Part shown: positions 1 through 12,400 of the stretch, piece after piece
How the letters are laid out: each line of letters starts with the position of its first letter
Numbering within the stretch: the first letter of the stretch is position 1
Source: Acanthamoeba sp. SK_2022b
Taxonomy: Eukaryota; Discosea; Longamoebia; Acanthamoebidae
Reading direction: 5' to 3'
NCBI GenBank assembly: GCA_027943245.1
Contig: JANDJZ010000023.1
Coordinates: 160,169-224,168, forward strand
DNA: 64,000 nt
Program-made: the position numbers and the translations under genes
Notes under the pieces: generated by a model
Database searches by the model: none
Told to the model about the DNA's origin: nothing
The model's input: the letters and a program-made list of their open reading frames with translations, nothing else

Positions 1-3000
1 AGTCGCTCGCGACGCCGTCATCGGCCGCGATGCATCGATCAAGGGCAACCTCGAGGTTTCGTCAGACGTTCTTGTGGGCGAGACGCTGAGCGTTGTGGGC
101 GAGACCACTCTCGAGTCTCACCTGCACGCCCTCTCCGACGCCTTCGTGGGTGGCGATCTTTCGGTTGGCGGTCAGGCTTCCATCCGCGGCGACGTGCACA
201 CCGACGGCGATCTGTTTGTGGAGAAGTCCACGAGCCTCGGTCTGGATCTGTTCGTCGTGGGCGAGACCACTCTCGAGGCCGACCTGCTCGTCAATGCCGA
301 TGCTGTCGTCACAGGCACATCATCGCTCGAGGGCAACGTGTTCGCTGGCAACGATCTGTCAGTCGCTCGCGACACCGTCATCGGCCGCGATGCATCGATC
401 AAGGGCAACCTCGAGGTTTCATCAGACGTTCTTGTGGGCGAGATGCTGAGCGTTGTGGGCGAGACCACTCTCGAGTCTCACCTGCACGCCCTTTCCAACG
501 CCTTCGTGGGTGGCGATCTTTCGATTGGCGGTCAGGCTTCCATCCGCGGCGACGTGCACACCGACGGCGATCTGTTCGTGGAGAAGTCCACGAGCCTCGG
601 TCTGGATCTGTTCGTCGTGGGCAAGACCACCCTCGAGGCCGACCTGCTCGTCAATGCCGATGCTGTCGTCACGGGCCTGTCCTCGCTCGAGGGCGACGTG
701 TTCGCCGGCAACGATCTGTCAGTCGCTCGCGACACCGTCATCGGCCGCAATGCTCTGGTAGAGGGCAACCTCGAGGTTTCGTCAGACGTTCTCGTGGGCG
801 AGACACTGAGCGTTGTGGGCGAGACCACTTTGGAGTCTCACCTGCACGCCCTCTCCGACGCCTTCGTGGGTGGCGATCTTTCGGTTGACGGTCAGGCTTC
901 CATCCGCGGCGACGTGCACACCGACGGCGATCTGTTCGTGGAGAAGTCCACCAGCCTCGGCGACCACCTCGTGGTCGTGGGCGAGACCACCCTCGAGGAC
1001 GACCTGCTCGTCGACGCCGACGCCGCCATCACTGGCTCGCTGAGCGTCACGGGCAAGTCGACTCTCGACGACGACGTGTTCGCCGGCAACGACCTGTCAG
1101 TCGCTCGCGACACCGTCATCGGCCGCGACGCATCGGTCAAGGGCGACCTCGAGGTTGCCTTGAACGCACTCGTCGGTGAGACTCTCAACGTGGCTGGCGA
1201 GACGACTCTGCAGTCGGATCTGCAGGCTCTTGCGGACGTGTACGTGAGTGGTCTTCTGTCGGTTCTTGGCTCGACGTCAGTGCGCGGCGACATGCACACC
1301 GACGGCGATCTGTTCGTGGAGAAGGCCACCAGCCTCGGCGGCCACCTCGTGGTCGTGGGCGAGACCACTCTCGAGGCCGATCTGCTCGTCGACGCCAACG
1401 CTGTCGTCGCGCAGTCATTGACAGTTGTCAAGACGGCGACCGTCGAGGGCGTCGTGCGCGGTCTGTCAGACGTGCTCGTGGGCGGCGAGCTCAAGGTGGA
1501 CAAGTTCACCGAGCTTCGCGACGGCCTCTACGTCGACGGCCTGTCTTCGTTCGCCGAGGACATGGCCGTGGGCGCCAACGTTGAGGTGAGCGGCAACGTT
1601 GCCGTGGGCGGCGATCTTGCTGTGGACGGCGATGGCGCATTCGGCGGACTGGTGTCAGTGCGCGGCGACGTGAGGACCGACGGCGATCTGTTCGTGGAGA
1701 AGTCCACCAGCCTCGGTCTGGATCTGTTCGTCGTGGGCGAGACCACTCTCGAGGCCGATCTGCTCGTCGATGCCGATGCTGTCGTCACAGGCACGTCATC
1801 GCTCGAGGGCGACGTGTTCGCTGGCAACGATCTGTCAGTCGCTCGCGACACCGTCATCGGCCGCGATGCATCGATCAAGGGCAACCTCGAGGTTTCGTCA
1901 GACGTTCTTGTGGGCGAGACGCTGAGCGTTGTGGGCGAGACCACTTTGGCGTCCCACCTGCACGCCCTCTCCGACGCCTTCGTGGGAGGCGATCTTTCGG
2001 TTGACGGTCAGGCTTCCATCCGCGGCGACGTGCACACCGACGGCGATCTGTTCGTGGAGAAGTCCACGAGCCTCGGTCTGGATCTGTTCGTCGTGGGCGA
2101 GACCATTCTCGAGGCCGATCTGCTCGTCAATGCCGATGCTGTCGTCACAGGCACATCATCTCTCGAGGGCAACGTGTTCGCTGGCAACGATCTGTCAGTC
2201 GCTCGCGACACCGTCATCGGCCGCAATGCTCTGGTAGAGGGCAACCTCGAGGTTTCGTCAGACGTTCTCGTGGGCGAGATGCTGAGCGTTGTGGGCGAGA
2301 CCACTTTGGAGTCTCACCTGCACGCCCTCTCCGACGCCTTCGTGGGTGGCGATCTTTCGGTTGACGGTCAGGCTTCCATCCGCGGCGACGTGCACACCGA
2401 CGGCGATCTGTTCGTGGAGAAGTCCACCAGCCTCGGCGACCACCTCGTGGTCGTGGGCGAGACCACTCTCGAGGACGACCTGCTCGTCGACGCCGACGCC
2501 GCCATCACTGGCTCGCTGAGCGTCACGGGCAAGTCGACTCTCGACGACGACGTGTTCGCCGGCAACGACCTGTCAGTCGCTCGCGACACCGTCATCGGCC
2601 GCGACGCATCGGTCAAGGGCGACCTCGAGGTTGCCTTGAACGCACTCGTCGGCGAGACTCTCAACGTGGCTGGCGAGACGACTCTGCAGTCAGACCTGGA
2701 GGCTCTGGCGGACGTGCATGTGAGCGGTCTTCTGTCGGTTCTTGGCTCGACGTCGGTGCGCGGCGACGTACACACCGACGGCGATCTGTTCGTGGAGAAG
2801 GCCACCAGCCTCGGCGGCCACCTCGTGGTCGTGGGCGAGACCACTCTCGAGGACGACCTGCTCGTCGATGCCAACGCCGTCGTCTCGCAGTCGCTGACGG
2901 TTGTCAAGACGGCGACCGTCGAGGGCGTCGTGCGCGGTCTGTCAGACGTGCTCGTGGGCGGCGAGCTCAAGGTGGACAAGTTCACCGAGCTTCGCGACGG

Positions 3001-6000
3001 GCTCTACGTCGACGGCCTGTCTTCGTTCGCCGAGGACATGGCCGTGGGCGCCAACGTTGAGGTGAGCGGCAACGTTGCCGTGGGCGGCGATCTTGCTGTG
3101 GACGGCGATGGCGCATTCGGCGGACTGGTGTCAGTGCGCGGCGACGTGAGGACCGACGGCGATCTGTTCGTGGAGAAGTCCACGAGCCTCGGTCTGGATC
3201 TGTTCGTCGTGGGCGAGACCACTCTCGAGGCCGACCTGCTCGTCAATGCCGATGCTGTCGTCACAGGCACGTCATCGCTCGAGGGCGACGTGTTCGCTGG
3301 CAACGATCTGTCAGTCGCTCGCGACGCCGTCATCGGCCGCGATGCATCAATCGAGGGCAACCTCGAGGTTTCGTCAGACGTTCTTGTGGGCGATACGCTG
3401 AGCGTTGTTGGCGAGACCACTCTCGAGTCTCACCTGCACGCCCTCTCCGACGCCTACATTGGTTTCGATCTTTCGGTTGGCGGTTCGGCTTCCATCCGCG
3501 GCGACGTGCACACCGACGGCGATCTGTTTGTGGAGAAGTCCACCAGCCTCGGCGAAACTCTGCTTGTCGTGGGCGAGACCACCCTCGAGGCCGACCTGCT
3601 CGTCAATGCCGATGCTGTCGTCACAGGCACATCATCGCTCGAGGGCAACGTGTTCGCTGGCAACGATCTGTCAGTCGCTCGCGACACCGTCATCGGCCGC
3701 GATGCATCGATCAAGGGCAACCTCGAGGTTTCATCAGACGTTCTTGTGGGCGAGATGCTGAGCGTTGTGGGCGAGACCACTCTCGAGTCTCACCTGCACG
3801 CCCTTTCCAACGCCTTCGTGGGTGGCGATCTTTCGATTGGCGGTCAGGCTTCCATCCGCGGCGACGTGCACACCGACGGCGATCTGTTCGTGGAGAAGTC
3901 CACCAGCCTCGGTCTGGATCTGTTCGTCGTGGGCGAGACCACTCTCGAGGCCGACCTGCTTGTCAATGCCGATGCTGTCGTCACGGGCCTGTCCTCGCTC
4001 GAGGGCGACGTGTTCGCTGGCAACGATCTGTCAGTCGCTCGCGACACCGTCATCGGCCGCAATGCATTGGTCGAGGGCAACCTCGAGGTTTCGTCAGACG
4101 TTCTTGTGGGCGATACGCTGAGCGTTGTGGGCGAGACCACTTTGGAGTCTCACCTGCACGCCCTCTCCGACGCCTTCGTGGGTGGCGATCTTTCGGTTGA
4201 CGGTCAGGCTTCCATCCGCGGCGACGTGCACACCGACGGCGATCTGTTCGTGGAGAAGTCCACCAGCCTCGGCGACCACCTCGTGGTCGTGGGCGAGACC
4301 ACTCTCGAGGACGACCTGCTCGTCGACGCCGACGCCGCCATCACTGGCTCGCTGAGCGTCACGGGCAAGTCGACTCTCGACGACGACGTGTTCGCCGGCA
4401 ACGACCTGTCAGTCGCTCGCGACACCGTCATCGGCCGCGACGCATCGGTCAAGGGCGACCTCGAGGTTGCCTTGAACGCACTCGTCGGCGAGACTCTCAA
4501 CGTGGCTGGCGAGACGACTCTGCAGTCAGACCTGGAGGCTCTTGCGGACGTGCATGTGAGCGGTCTTCTGTCGGTGCTTGGCTCTACGTCAGTGCGCGGC
4601 GACATGCACACCGACGGCGATCTGTTCGTGGAGAAGGCCACCAGCCTCGGCGGCCACCTCGTGGTCGTGGGCGAGACCACTCTCGAGGCCGATCTGCTCG
4701 TCGACGCCAACGCTGTCGTCTCGCAGTCATTGACAGTTGTCAAGACGGCGACCGTCGAGGGCGTCGTGCGCGGTCTGTCAGACGTGCTCGTGGGCGGCGA
4801 GCTCAAGGTGGACAAGTTCACCGAGCTTCGCGACGGCCTCTACGTCGACGGCCTGTCTTCGTTCGCCGAGGACATGGCCGTGGGCGCCAACGTTGAGGTG
4901 AGCGGCAACGTTGCCGTGGGCGGCGATCTTGCTGTGGACGGCGATGGCGCATTCGGCGGACTGGTGTCAGTGCGCGGCGACGTGAGGACCGACGGCGATC
5001 TGTTCGTGGAGAAGTCCACGAGCCTCGGTCTGGATCTGTTCGTCGTGGGCGAGACCACTCTCGAGGCCGACCTGCTCGTCAATGCCGATGCTGTCGTCAC
5101 AGGCACGTCATCGCTCGAGGGCAACGTGTTCGCTGGCAACGATCTGTCAGTCGCTCGCGACGCCGTCATCGGCCGCAATGCTCTAGTCGAGGGCGACCTC
5201 GAGGTTTCGTCAGACGTTCTTGTGGGCGATACGCTGAGCGTTGTTGGCGAGACCACTCTCGAGTCTCACCTGCACGCCCTCTCCGACGCCTACATTGGTT
5301 TCGATCTTTCGGTTGGCGGTTCGGCTTCCATCCGCGGCGACGTGCACACCGACGGCGATCTGTTTGTGGAGAAGTCCACCAGCCTCGGCGAAACTCTGCT
5401 TGTCGTGGGCGAGACCACCCTCGAGGCCGACCTGCTCGTCAATGCCGATGCTGTCGTCACAGGCACATCATCGCTCGAGGGCAACGTGTTCGCTGGCAAC
5501 GATCTGTCAGTCGCTCGCGACACCGTCATCGGCCGCGATGCATCGATCAAGGGCAACCTCGAGGTTTCATCAGACGTTCTTGTGGGCGAGATGCTGAGCG
5601 TTGTGGGCGAGACCACTCTCGAGTCTCACCTGCACGCCCTTTCCAACGCCTTCGTGGGTGGCGATCTTTCGATTGGCGGTCAGGCTTCCATCCGCGGCGA
5701 CGTGCACACCGACGGCGATCTGTTCGTGGAGAAGTCCACGAGCCTCGGTCTGGATCTGTTCGTCGTGGGCAAGACCACCCTCGAGGCCGACCTGCTCGTC
5801 AATGCCGATGCTGTCGTCACGGGCCTGTCCTCGCTCGAGGGCGACGTGTTCGCCGGCAACGATCTGTCAGTCGCTCGCGACACCGTCATCGGCCGCAATG
5901 CTCTGGTAGAGGGCAACCTCGAGGTTTCGTCAGACGTTCTCGTGGGCGAGACACTGAGCGTTGTGGGCGAGACCACTTTGGAGTCTCACCTGCACGCCCT

Positions 6001-6450
6001 CTCCGACGCCTTCGTGGGTGGCGATCTTTCGGTTGACGGTCAGGCTTCCATCCGCGGCGACGTGCACACCGACGGCGATCTGTTCGTGGAGAAGTCCACC
6101 AGCCTCGGCGACCACCTCGTGGTCGTGGGCGAGACCACTCTCGAGGACGACCTTCTCGTCGACGCCAACGCTGTCATCTCGCAGTCGCTGACAGTTGTCA
6201 AGACGGCAACTGTCGAAGGTGTCGTGCGCGGTCTGTCAGACGTGCTCGTGGGCGGCGAGCTCAAGGTGGACAAGTTCACCGAGCTTCGCGACGGCCTCTA
6301 CGTCGACGGCCTGTCTTCGTTCGCCGAGGACATGACCGTGGGCGCCAACGTTGATATTACCGGCAACGTGAACATTGGTGAAGACCTTGAGGTCGGCCAG
6401 GATGCGTCCATCATCGGCGATCTCTCCGTACGCGGTGACGTTAACACCGA
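1..6450 (+). repeat. Coding tandem array, family A (360/378-bp units)
   Basis: Bases 1, 361 and 721 begin nearly identical 60-base lines, so the basic period is 360 bp (20 hexads, 120 aa); some units are 378 bp (21 hexads). The recurrent sequence is the SLSVVGETTL / DAFVGGDLSV / TDGDLFVEKSTSLG series. A larger block recurs: the motif at about 1528 returns at 3004 (1,476 bp later) and again at 4840 (1,836 bp later), the difference being exactly one 360-bp unit. All spacings are multiples of 18 bp, so every gain or loss keeps both the reading frame and the hexad register. Copies are more than 95% identical over long stretches, pointing to recent expansion or gene conversion. Confidence 0.9.
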
Positions 6451-9400
6451 TGGCGATCTGTTCGTGGAGAAGAGCACGAGCCTCGGCAATGACCTCACGG
6501 TTGTGGGCGAGACCAGCCTTAACGCTGGCCTCGATGTGCTGGGCGCCACCTACCTCCATGATTCGCTCAGTGTTGACTCCGACGCGCGCATCACAGGCAC
6601 TCTTTCAGTAGAGTCGGACCTCACGGTCGACAAGGATGTGGTCGTGTATGGCGACCTCTCTGTGGATGGCGCCACCTCTTTGTCATCGACTCTCGACGTC
6701 TTTGGCGTGGCCTCATTCGCCACCGACGTGACCGTGGCTGCTGACGCTCTTGTGGAGGGCAGCCTCGTGGTCAACGTCAACGCTGATGTCATCGGCGACA
6801 TTTCCGTTCACGGCGACGTCAACACGGATGGCGAGCTATTCGTGGAGAAGAGCACGAGCCTCGGCAACACGCTCTACGTGCACGCTGGCACCGACCTCGG
6901 CTCCACTCTTGAAGTGGCAGGCGCGAGCAGCTTCCAGGGCTACGTCTTCGTCAACAACGAAGCCTCCATCTCTGGCACCGTGTGGGCTGGCTGGGACATG
7001 TCGGTCGATCGCGACGTCATCGTCGGCAGGAACACCCACCTCCTTGGCGACCTGGCCGTCAGCGGCAAGGCGCAGGTGGACGGCAAGTCATCGGTCAAGG
7101 GCGAGCTCGTCGTGGACGACAAGGTCACCTTCCAAGACGATCTCGATGTCTATGGCGAGGTGTCGGTGCGCGGCGACGTCAACACCGACGGCGATCTGTT
7201 CGTGGAGAAGTCCACCAGCCTCGGCGATCACCTCACGGTCGTGGGCGAGACGAGCTTGGGCTCAGGCCTCGACGTGCTTGGCGAGACCAGCATCCACAAC
7301 TGGTTCTTCGTCGACAACGACGCCCAGGTGACGGGCACCCTGTGGGTGGACTACGACCTCTCAGTCGGTCGCAACCTCGTGCTCGAGAACGACGCCTCGG
7401 TCGGCGGCGACGTCGAGATCAGCGGCTACGCCCTCGTGAGCGGCCTGGCATCGCTCGAGGACCGACTTGTGGTCGACGGCGAGACGACCCTCGCGAGCGA
7501 CCTGTTCGCGCGGGCCGACGTCTTGGTGGATGGCGAGCTGTCGGTGAACGGCGACGTGCAGATCGACAGCGCGCTGTTTGTCGAGGATGCCACGAGCCTC
7601 GGCGACGACCTCACGGTCGTGGGCGAGACCAGCCTCAACGCCGGTCTCGACGTGCTGGGCGCCACCTATCTCCACGCCTCCCTCAGCGTCGACGCTGATA
7701 TGCGCGTTTTGGGCACTCTGTCGGTTGGAACTGATCTCACCGTTGACCACAACGCCCATGTGTCTGGTACCCTTTCAGTCACTGGTGCTACTGTTCTGGC
7801 ATCAACTTTCGAAGTTGCTGGACACGCTGCGTTCGCTTCGGGGGTTGCATCGTTCATTGCCGACGTGACCATGGAAGCGGATGCGCATGTTGATGGCAGT
7901 CTCGTGGTCAACGCCAATGCCAACGTTCATGGCGAAGTGTCCGTGCGCGGCGACGTCAACACGGATGGCGAGCTGTTCGTGGAGAAGAGCACGAGCCTCG
8001 GCAACACGCTCTACGTGCACGCTGGCACCGACCTCGGCTCCACTCTTGAAGTGGCAGGCGCGAGCAGCTTCCAGGGCTACGTCTTCGTCAACAACGAAGC
8101 CTCCATCTCTGGCACCGTGTGGGCCGGCTGGGACATGTCGGTCGACCGCGACGTCATCGTCGGCAGGAACACCCACCTCCTTGGCGACCTGGCCGTCAGC
8201 GGCAAGTCACAGGTGGACGGCAAGTCATCGGTCAAGGGCGAGCTCGTCGTGGACGACATGGTCACCTTCCAAGACGATCTCGATGTCTATGGCGAGGTGT
8301 CGGTGCGCGGCGACATCAACACCGACGGCGATCTGTTCGTAGAGAAGAGCTCGAGCCTCGGCGCCAACCTCACGGTCGTGGGCGAGACGAGCTTGGGCTC
8401 AGGCCTCGACGTGCAGGGCGAGACCAGCATCCACAACTGGTTCTTCGTCGACAACGATGCCCAGGTGACGGGCACCCTGTGGGTGGACTACGACCTCTCA
8501 GTCGGTCGCAACCTCGTGCTCGAGAACGACGCCTCGGTCGGCGGCGACGTCGAGATCAGCGGCTACGCCCTCGTGAGCGGCCTGGCATCGCTCGAGGACC
8601 GACTTGTGGTCGACGGCGAGACGACCCTCGCGAGCGACCTGTTCGCGCGGGCCGACGTCTTGGTGGATGGCGAGCTGTCGGTGAACGGCGACGTGCAGAT
8701 CGACAGCGCGCTGTTTGTCGAGGATGCCACGAGCCTCGGCGACGACCTCACGGTCGTTGGCGAGACCAGCCTCAATGGCGACCTCGACGTGCTGGGCGCC
8801 ACCTACCTCCATGCTTCGCTCAGCGTCGATGCCGACGCGCTCATCACAGGCACTCTGTCGGTCGAGTCGGACCTCACGGTCGACGAGGACGCGGTCGTGT
8901 CTGGCGACCTCTCTGTGGACGGCGCCACCTCTTTGTCATCGACTCTCGACGTCTTTGGCGTGGCCTCATTCGCCGCCGATGTGACCGTGGCTGCTGACGC
9001 TCTTGTGGAGGGCAGCCTCGTGGTCAACGTCAACGCTGATGTCATCGGCGACATTTCCGTTCACGGCGACGTCAACACGGATGGCGAGCTGTTCGTGGAG
9101 AAGAGCACGAGCCTCGGCAACACGCTCTACGTGCACGCTGGCACCGACCTCGGTTCCACTCTTGAAGTGGCAGGCGCGAGCAGCTTCCAGGGCTACGTCT
9201 TCGTCAACAACGAAGCCTCCATCTCTGGCACCGTGTGGGCCGGCTGGGACATGTCGGTCGACCGCGACGTCATCGTCGGCAGGAACACCCACCTCCTTGG
9301 CGACCTGGCCGTCAGCGGCAAGGCGCAGGTGGACGGCAAGTCATCGGTCAAGGGCGAGCTCGTCGTGGACGACAAGGTCACCTTCCAAGACGATCTCGAT

Positions 9401-12400
9401 GTCTATGGCGAGGTGTCGGTGCGCGGCGACGTCAACACCGACGGCGATCTGTTCGTGGAGAAGAGCTCGAGCCTCGGCGCCGACCTCACGGTCGTGGGCG
9501 AGACCAGCCTCAGGGGCCGCCTCGACGTGCTTGGCGAGACCACCATCCACAACTACCTCTCCGTCACCAACGACGCCGCCGTGACAGGCACCCTCTGGGC
9601 CGACTTCGACCTCTCGGTCGGCCGCGATCTCATCGTCGAGAGCAACGTGTGGACCAAGGGCACCCTCCAGGTCGACCAGCAGACCTCCCTCAGGTCGGAC
9701 CTCGTGGTCGACGGCAGCAGCACGCTCGCCGGCGATCTGCTGGCTCAGGCCGATGCGCTCATCAGCGGCGAGCTGTCGGTGCGCGGCAACGTGCGCACCG
9801 ACGGCGATCTGTTCGTGGAGAAGACCACCAGCCTCGGCGACGACCTCACGGTCGTTGGAGAGACCAGCCTCACTGGCGGCCTCGACGTGCTGGGCGCCAC
9901 CTATCTCCATGCTTCGCTCAGTGTTGACGCCGACGCGCTCGTCACAGGCACTCTGTCGGTCGAGTCGGACCTCACGGTCGACGAGGACGCGTTCGTGTCT
10001 GGCGACCTCTCTGTGGATGGCGCCACCTCTCTGTCATCGACTCTCGACGTCTTTGGCGTGGCCTCATTCGCCACCGACGTGACCGTGGCTGCTGACGCTC
10101 TTGTGGAGGGCAGCCTCGTGGTCAGCACCGACGCTGACGTTCTGGGAGACGTTTCCGTTCACGGCGACATCAACACTGATGGCGAGCTGTTCGTGGAAAA
10201 GAGCACGAGCCTCGGCGACGACCTCACGGTCGTTGGCGAGACCAGCCTCAACGCCGGTCTCGACGTGCTGGGCGCCACCTATCTCCATGCTTCGCTCAGT
10301 GTTGACGCCGACGCGCTCATCACAGGCACTCTGTCGGTCGAGTCGGATCTCACGGTCGACGATGACGCGTTCGTGTCTGGCGACCTCTCTGTGGACGGCG
10401 CCACCTCTCTGTCATCGACTCTCGACGTCTTTGGCGTGGCCTCATTCGCCACCGACGTGACCGTGGCTGCTGACGCTCTTGTGGAGGGCAGCCTCGTGGT
10501 CAACGTCAACGCTGATGTCATCGGCGACATTTCCGTTCACGGCGACATCAACACGGATGGCGAGCTGTTCGTGGAGAAGAGCACGAGCCTCGGCAACACG
10601 CTCTACGTGCACGCTGGCACCGACCTCGGTTCCACTCTTGAAGTGGCAGGCGCGAGCAGCTTCCAGGGCTACGTCTTCGTCAACAACGAAGCCTCCATCT
10701 CTGGCACCGTGTGGGCTGGCTGGGACATGTCGGTCGACCGCGACGTCATCGTCGGCAGGAACACCCACCTCCTTGGCGACCTGGCCGTCAGCGGCAAGTC
10801 ACAGGTGGACGGCAAGTCATCGGTCAAGGGCGAGCTCGTCGTGGACGACAAGGTCACCTTCCAAGACGATCTCGATGTCTATGGCGAGGTGTCGGTGCGC
10901 GGCGACATCAACACCGACGGCGATCTGTTCGTGGAGAAGACCACCAGCCTCGGCGCCAACCTCACGGTCGTGGGCGAGACGAGCTTGGGCTCAGGCCTCG
11001 ACGTGCTTGGCGAGACCAGCATCCACAACTGGTTCTTCGTCGACAACGACGCCCAGGTGACGGGCACCCTGTGGGTGGACTACGACCTCTCAGTCGGTCG
11101 CAACCTCGTGCTCGAGAATGACGCCTCGGTCGGCGGCGACGTCGAGATCAGCGGCTACGCCCTCGTGAGCGGCCTGGCATCGCTCGAGGACCGACTTGTG
11201 GTCGACGGCGAGACGACCCTCGCGAGCGACCTGTTCGCGCGGGCCGACGTCTTGGTGGATGGCGAGCTGTCGGTGAACGGCGACGTGCAGATCGACAGCG
11301 CGCTGTTTGTCGAGGATGCCACGAGCCTCGGCGACGACCTCACGGTCGTGGGCGAGACCAGCCTCTCTGGCGGCCTCGACGTGCTGGGCGCCACCTATCT
11401 CCATGCTTCGCTCAGCGTCGACGCCGACGCGCTCGTCACAGGCACTCTGTCGGTCGAGTCGGATCTCACGGTCGACGAGGACGCGGTCGTGTCTGGCGAC
11501 CTCTCTGTGGACGGCGCCACCTCTCTGTCATCGACTCTCGACGTCTTTGGCGTGGCCTCATTCGCCACCGACGTGACCATGGCTGCTGACGCTCTTGTGG
11601 AGGGCAGCCTCGTGGTCAACACCGACGCTGACGTTCTGGGAGACGTTTCCGTTCACGGCGACATCAACACTGATGGCGAGCTGTTCGTGGAAAAGAGCAC
11701 GAGCCTCGGCGACGACCTCACGGTCGTTGGCGAGACCAGCCTCAACGCCGGTCTCGACGTGCTGGGCGCCACCTATCTCCATGCTTCGCTCAGCGTCGAC
11801 GCCGACGCGCTCATCACAGGCACTCTGTCGGTCGAGTCGGATCTCACGGTCGACGATGACGCGTTCGTGTCTGGCGACCTCTCTGTGGACGGCGCCACCT
11901 CTCTGTCATCGACTCTCGACGTCTTTGGCGTGGCCTCATTCGCCGCCGATGTGACCGTGGCTGCTGACGCTCTTGTGGAGGGCAGCCTCGTGGTCAACGT
12001 CAACGCTGATGTAGTCGGCGACGTTTCCGTTCACGGCGACGTCAACACGAATGGCGATCTCTACGTGGAGAAGAGCACGAGCCTCGGCGACGACCTCACG
12101 GTCGTTGGCGAGACCAGCCTCAATGGCGACCTCGACGTGCTGGGCGCCACCTATCTCCATGCTTCGCTCAGCGTCGACGCCGACGCGCTCATCACAGGCA
12201 CTCTGTCGGTCGAGTCGGATCTCACGGTCGACGAGGACGCGTTCGTGTCTGGTGACCTCTCTGTGGATGGCGCCACCTCTCTGTCATCGACTCTCGACGT
12301 CTTTGGCGTGGCCTCATTCGCCGCCGACGTGACCGTGGCTGCTGACGCTCTTGTGGAGGGCAGCCTCGTGGTCAACGTCAACGCTGATGTCATCGGCGAC

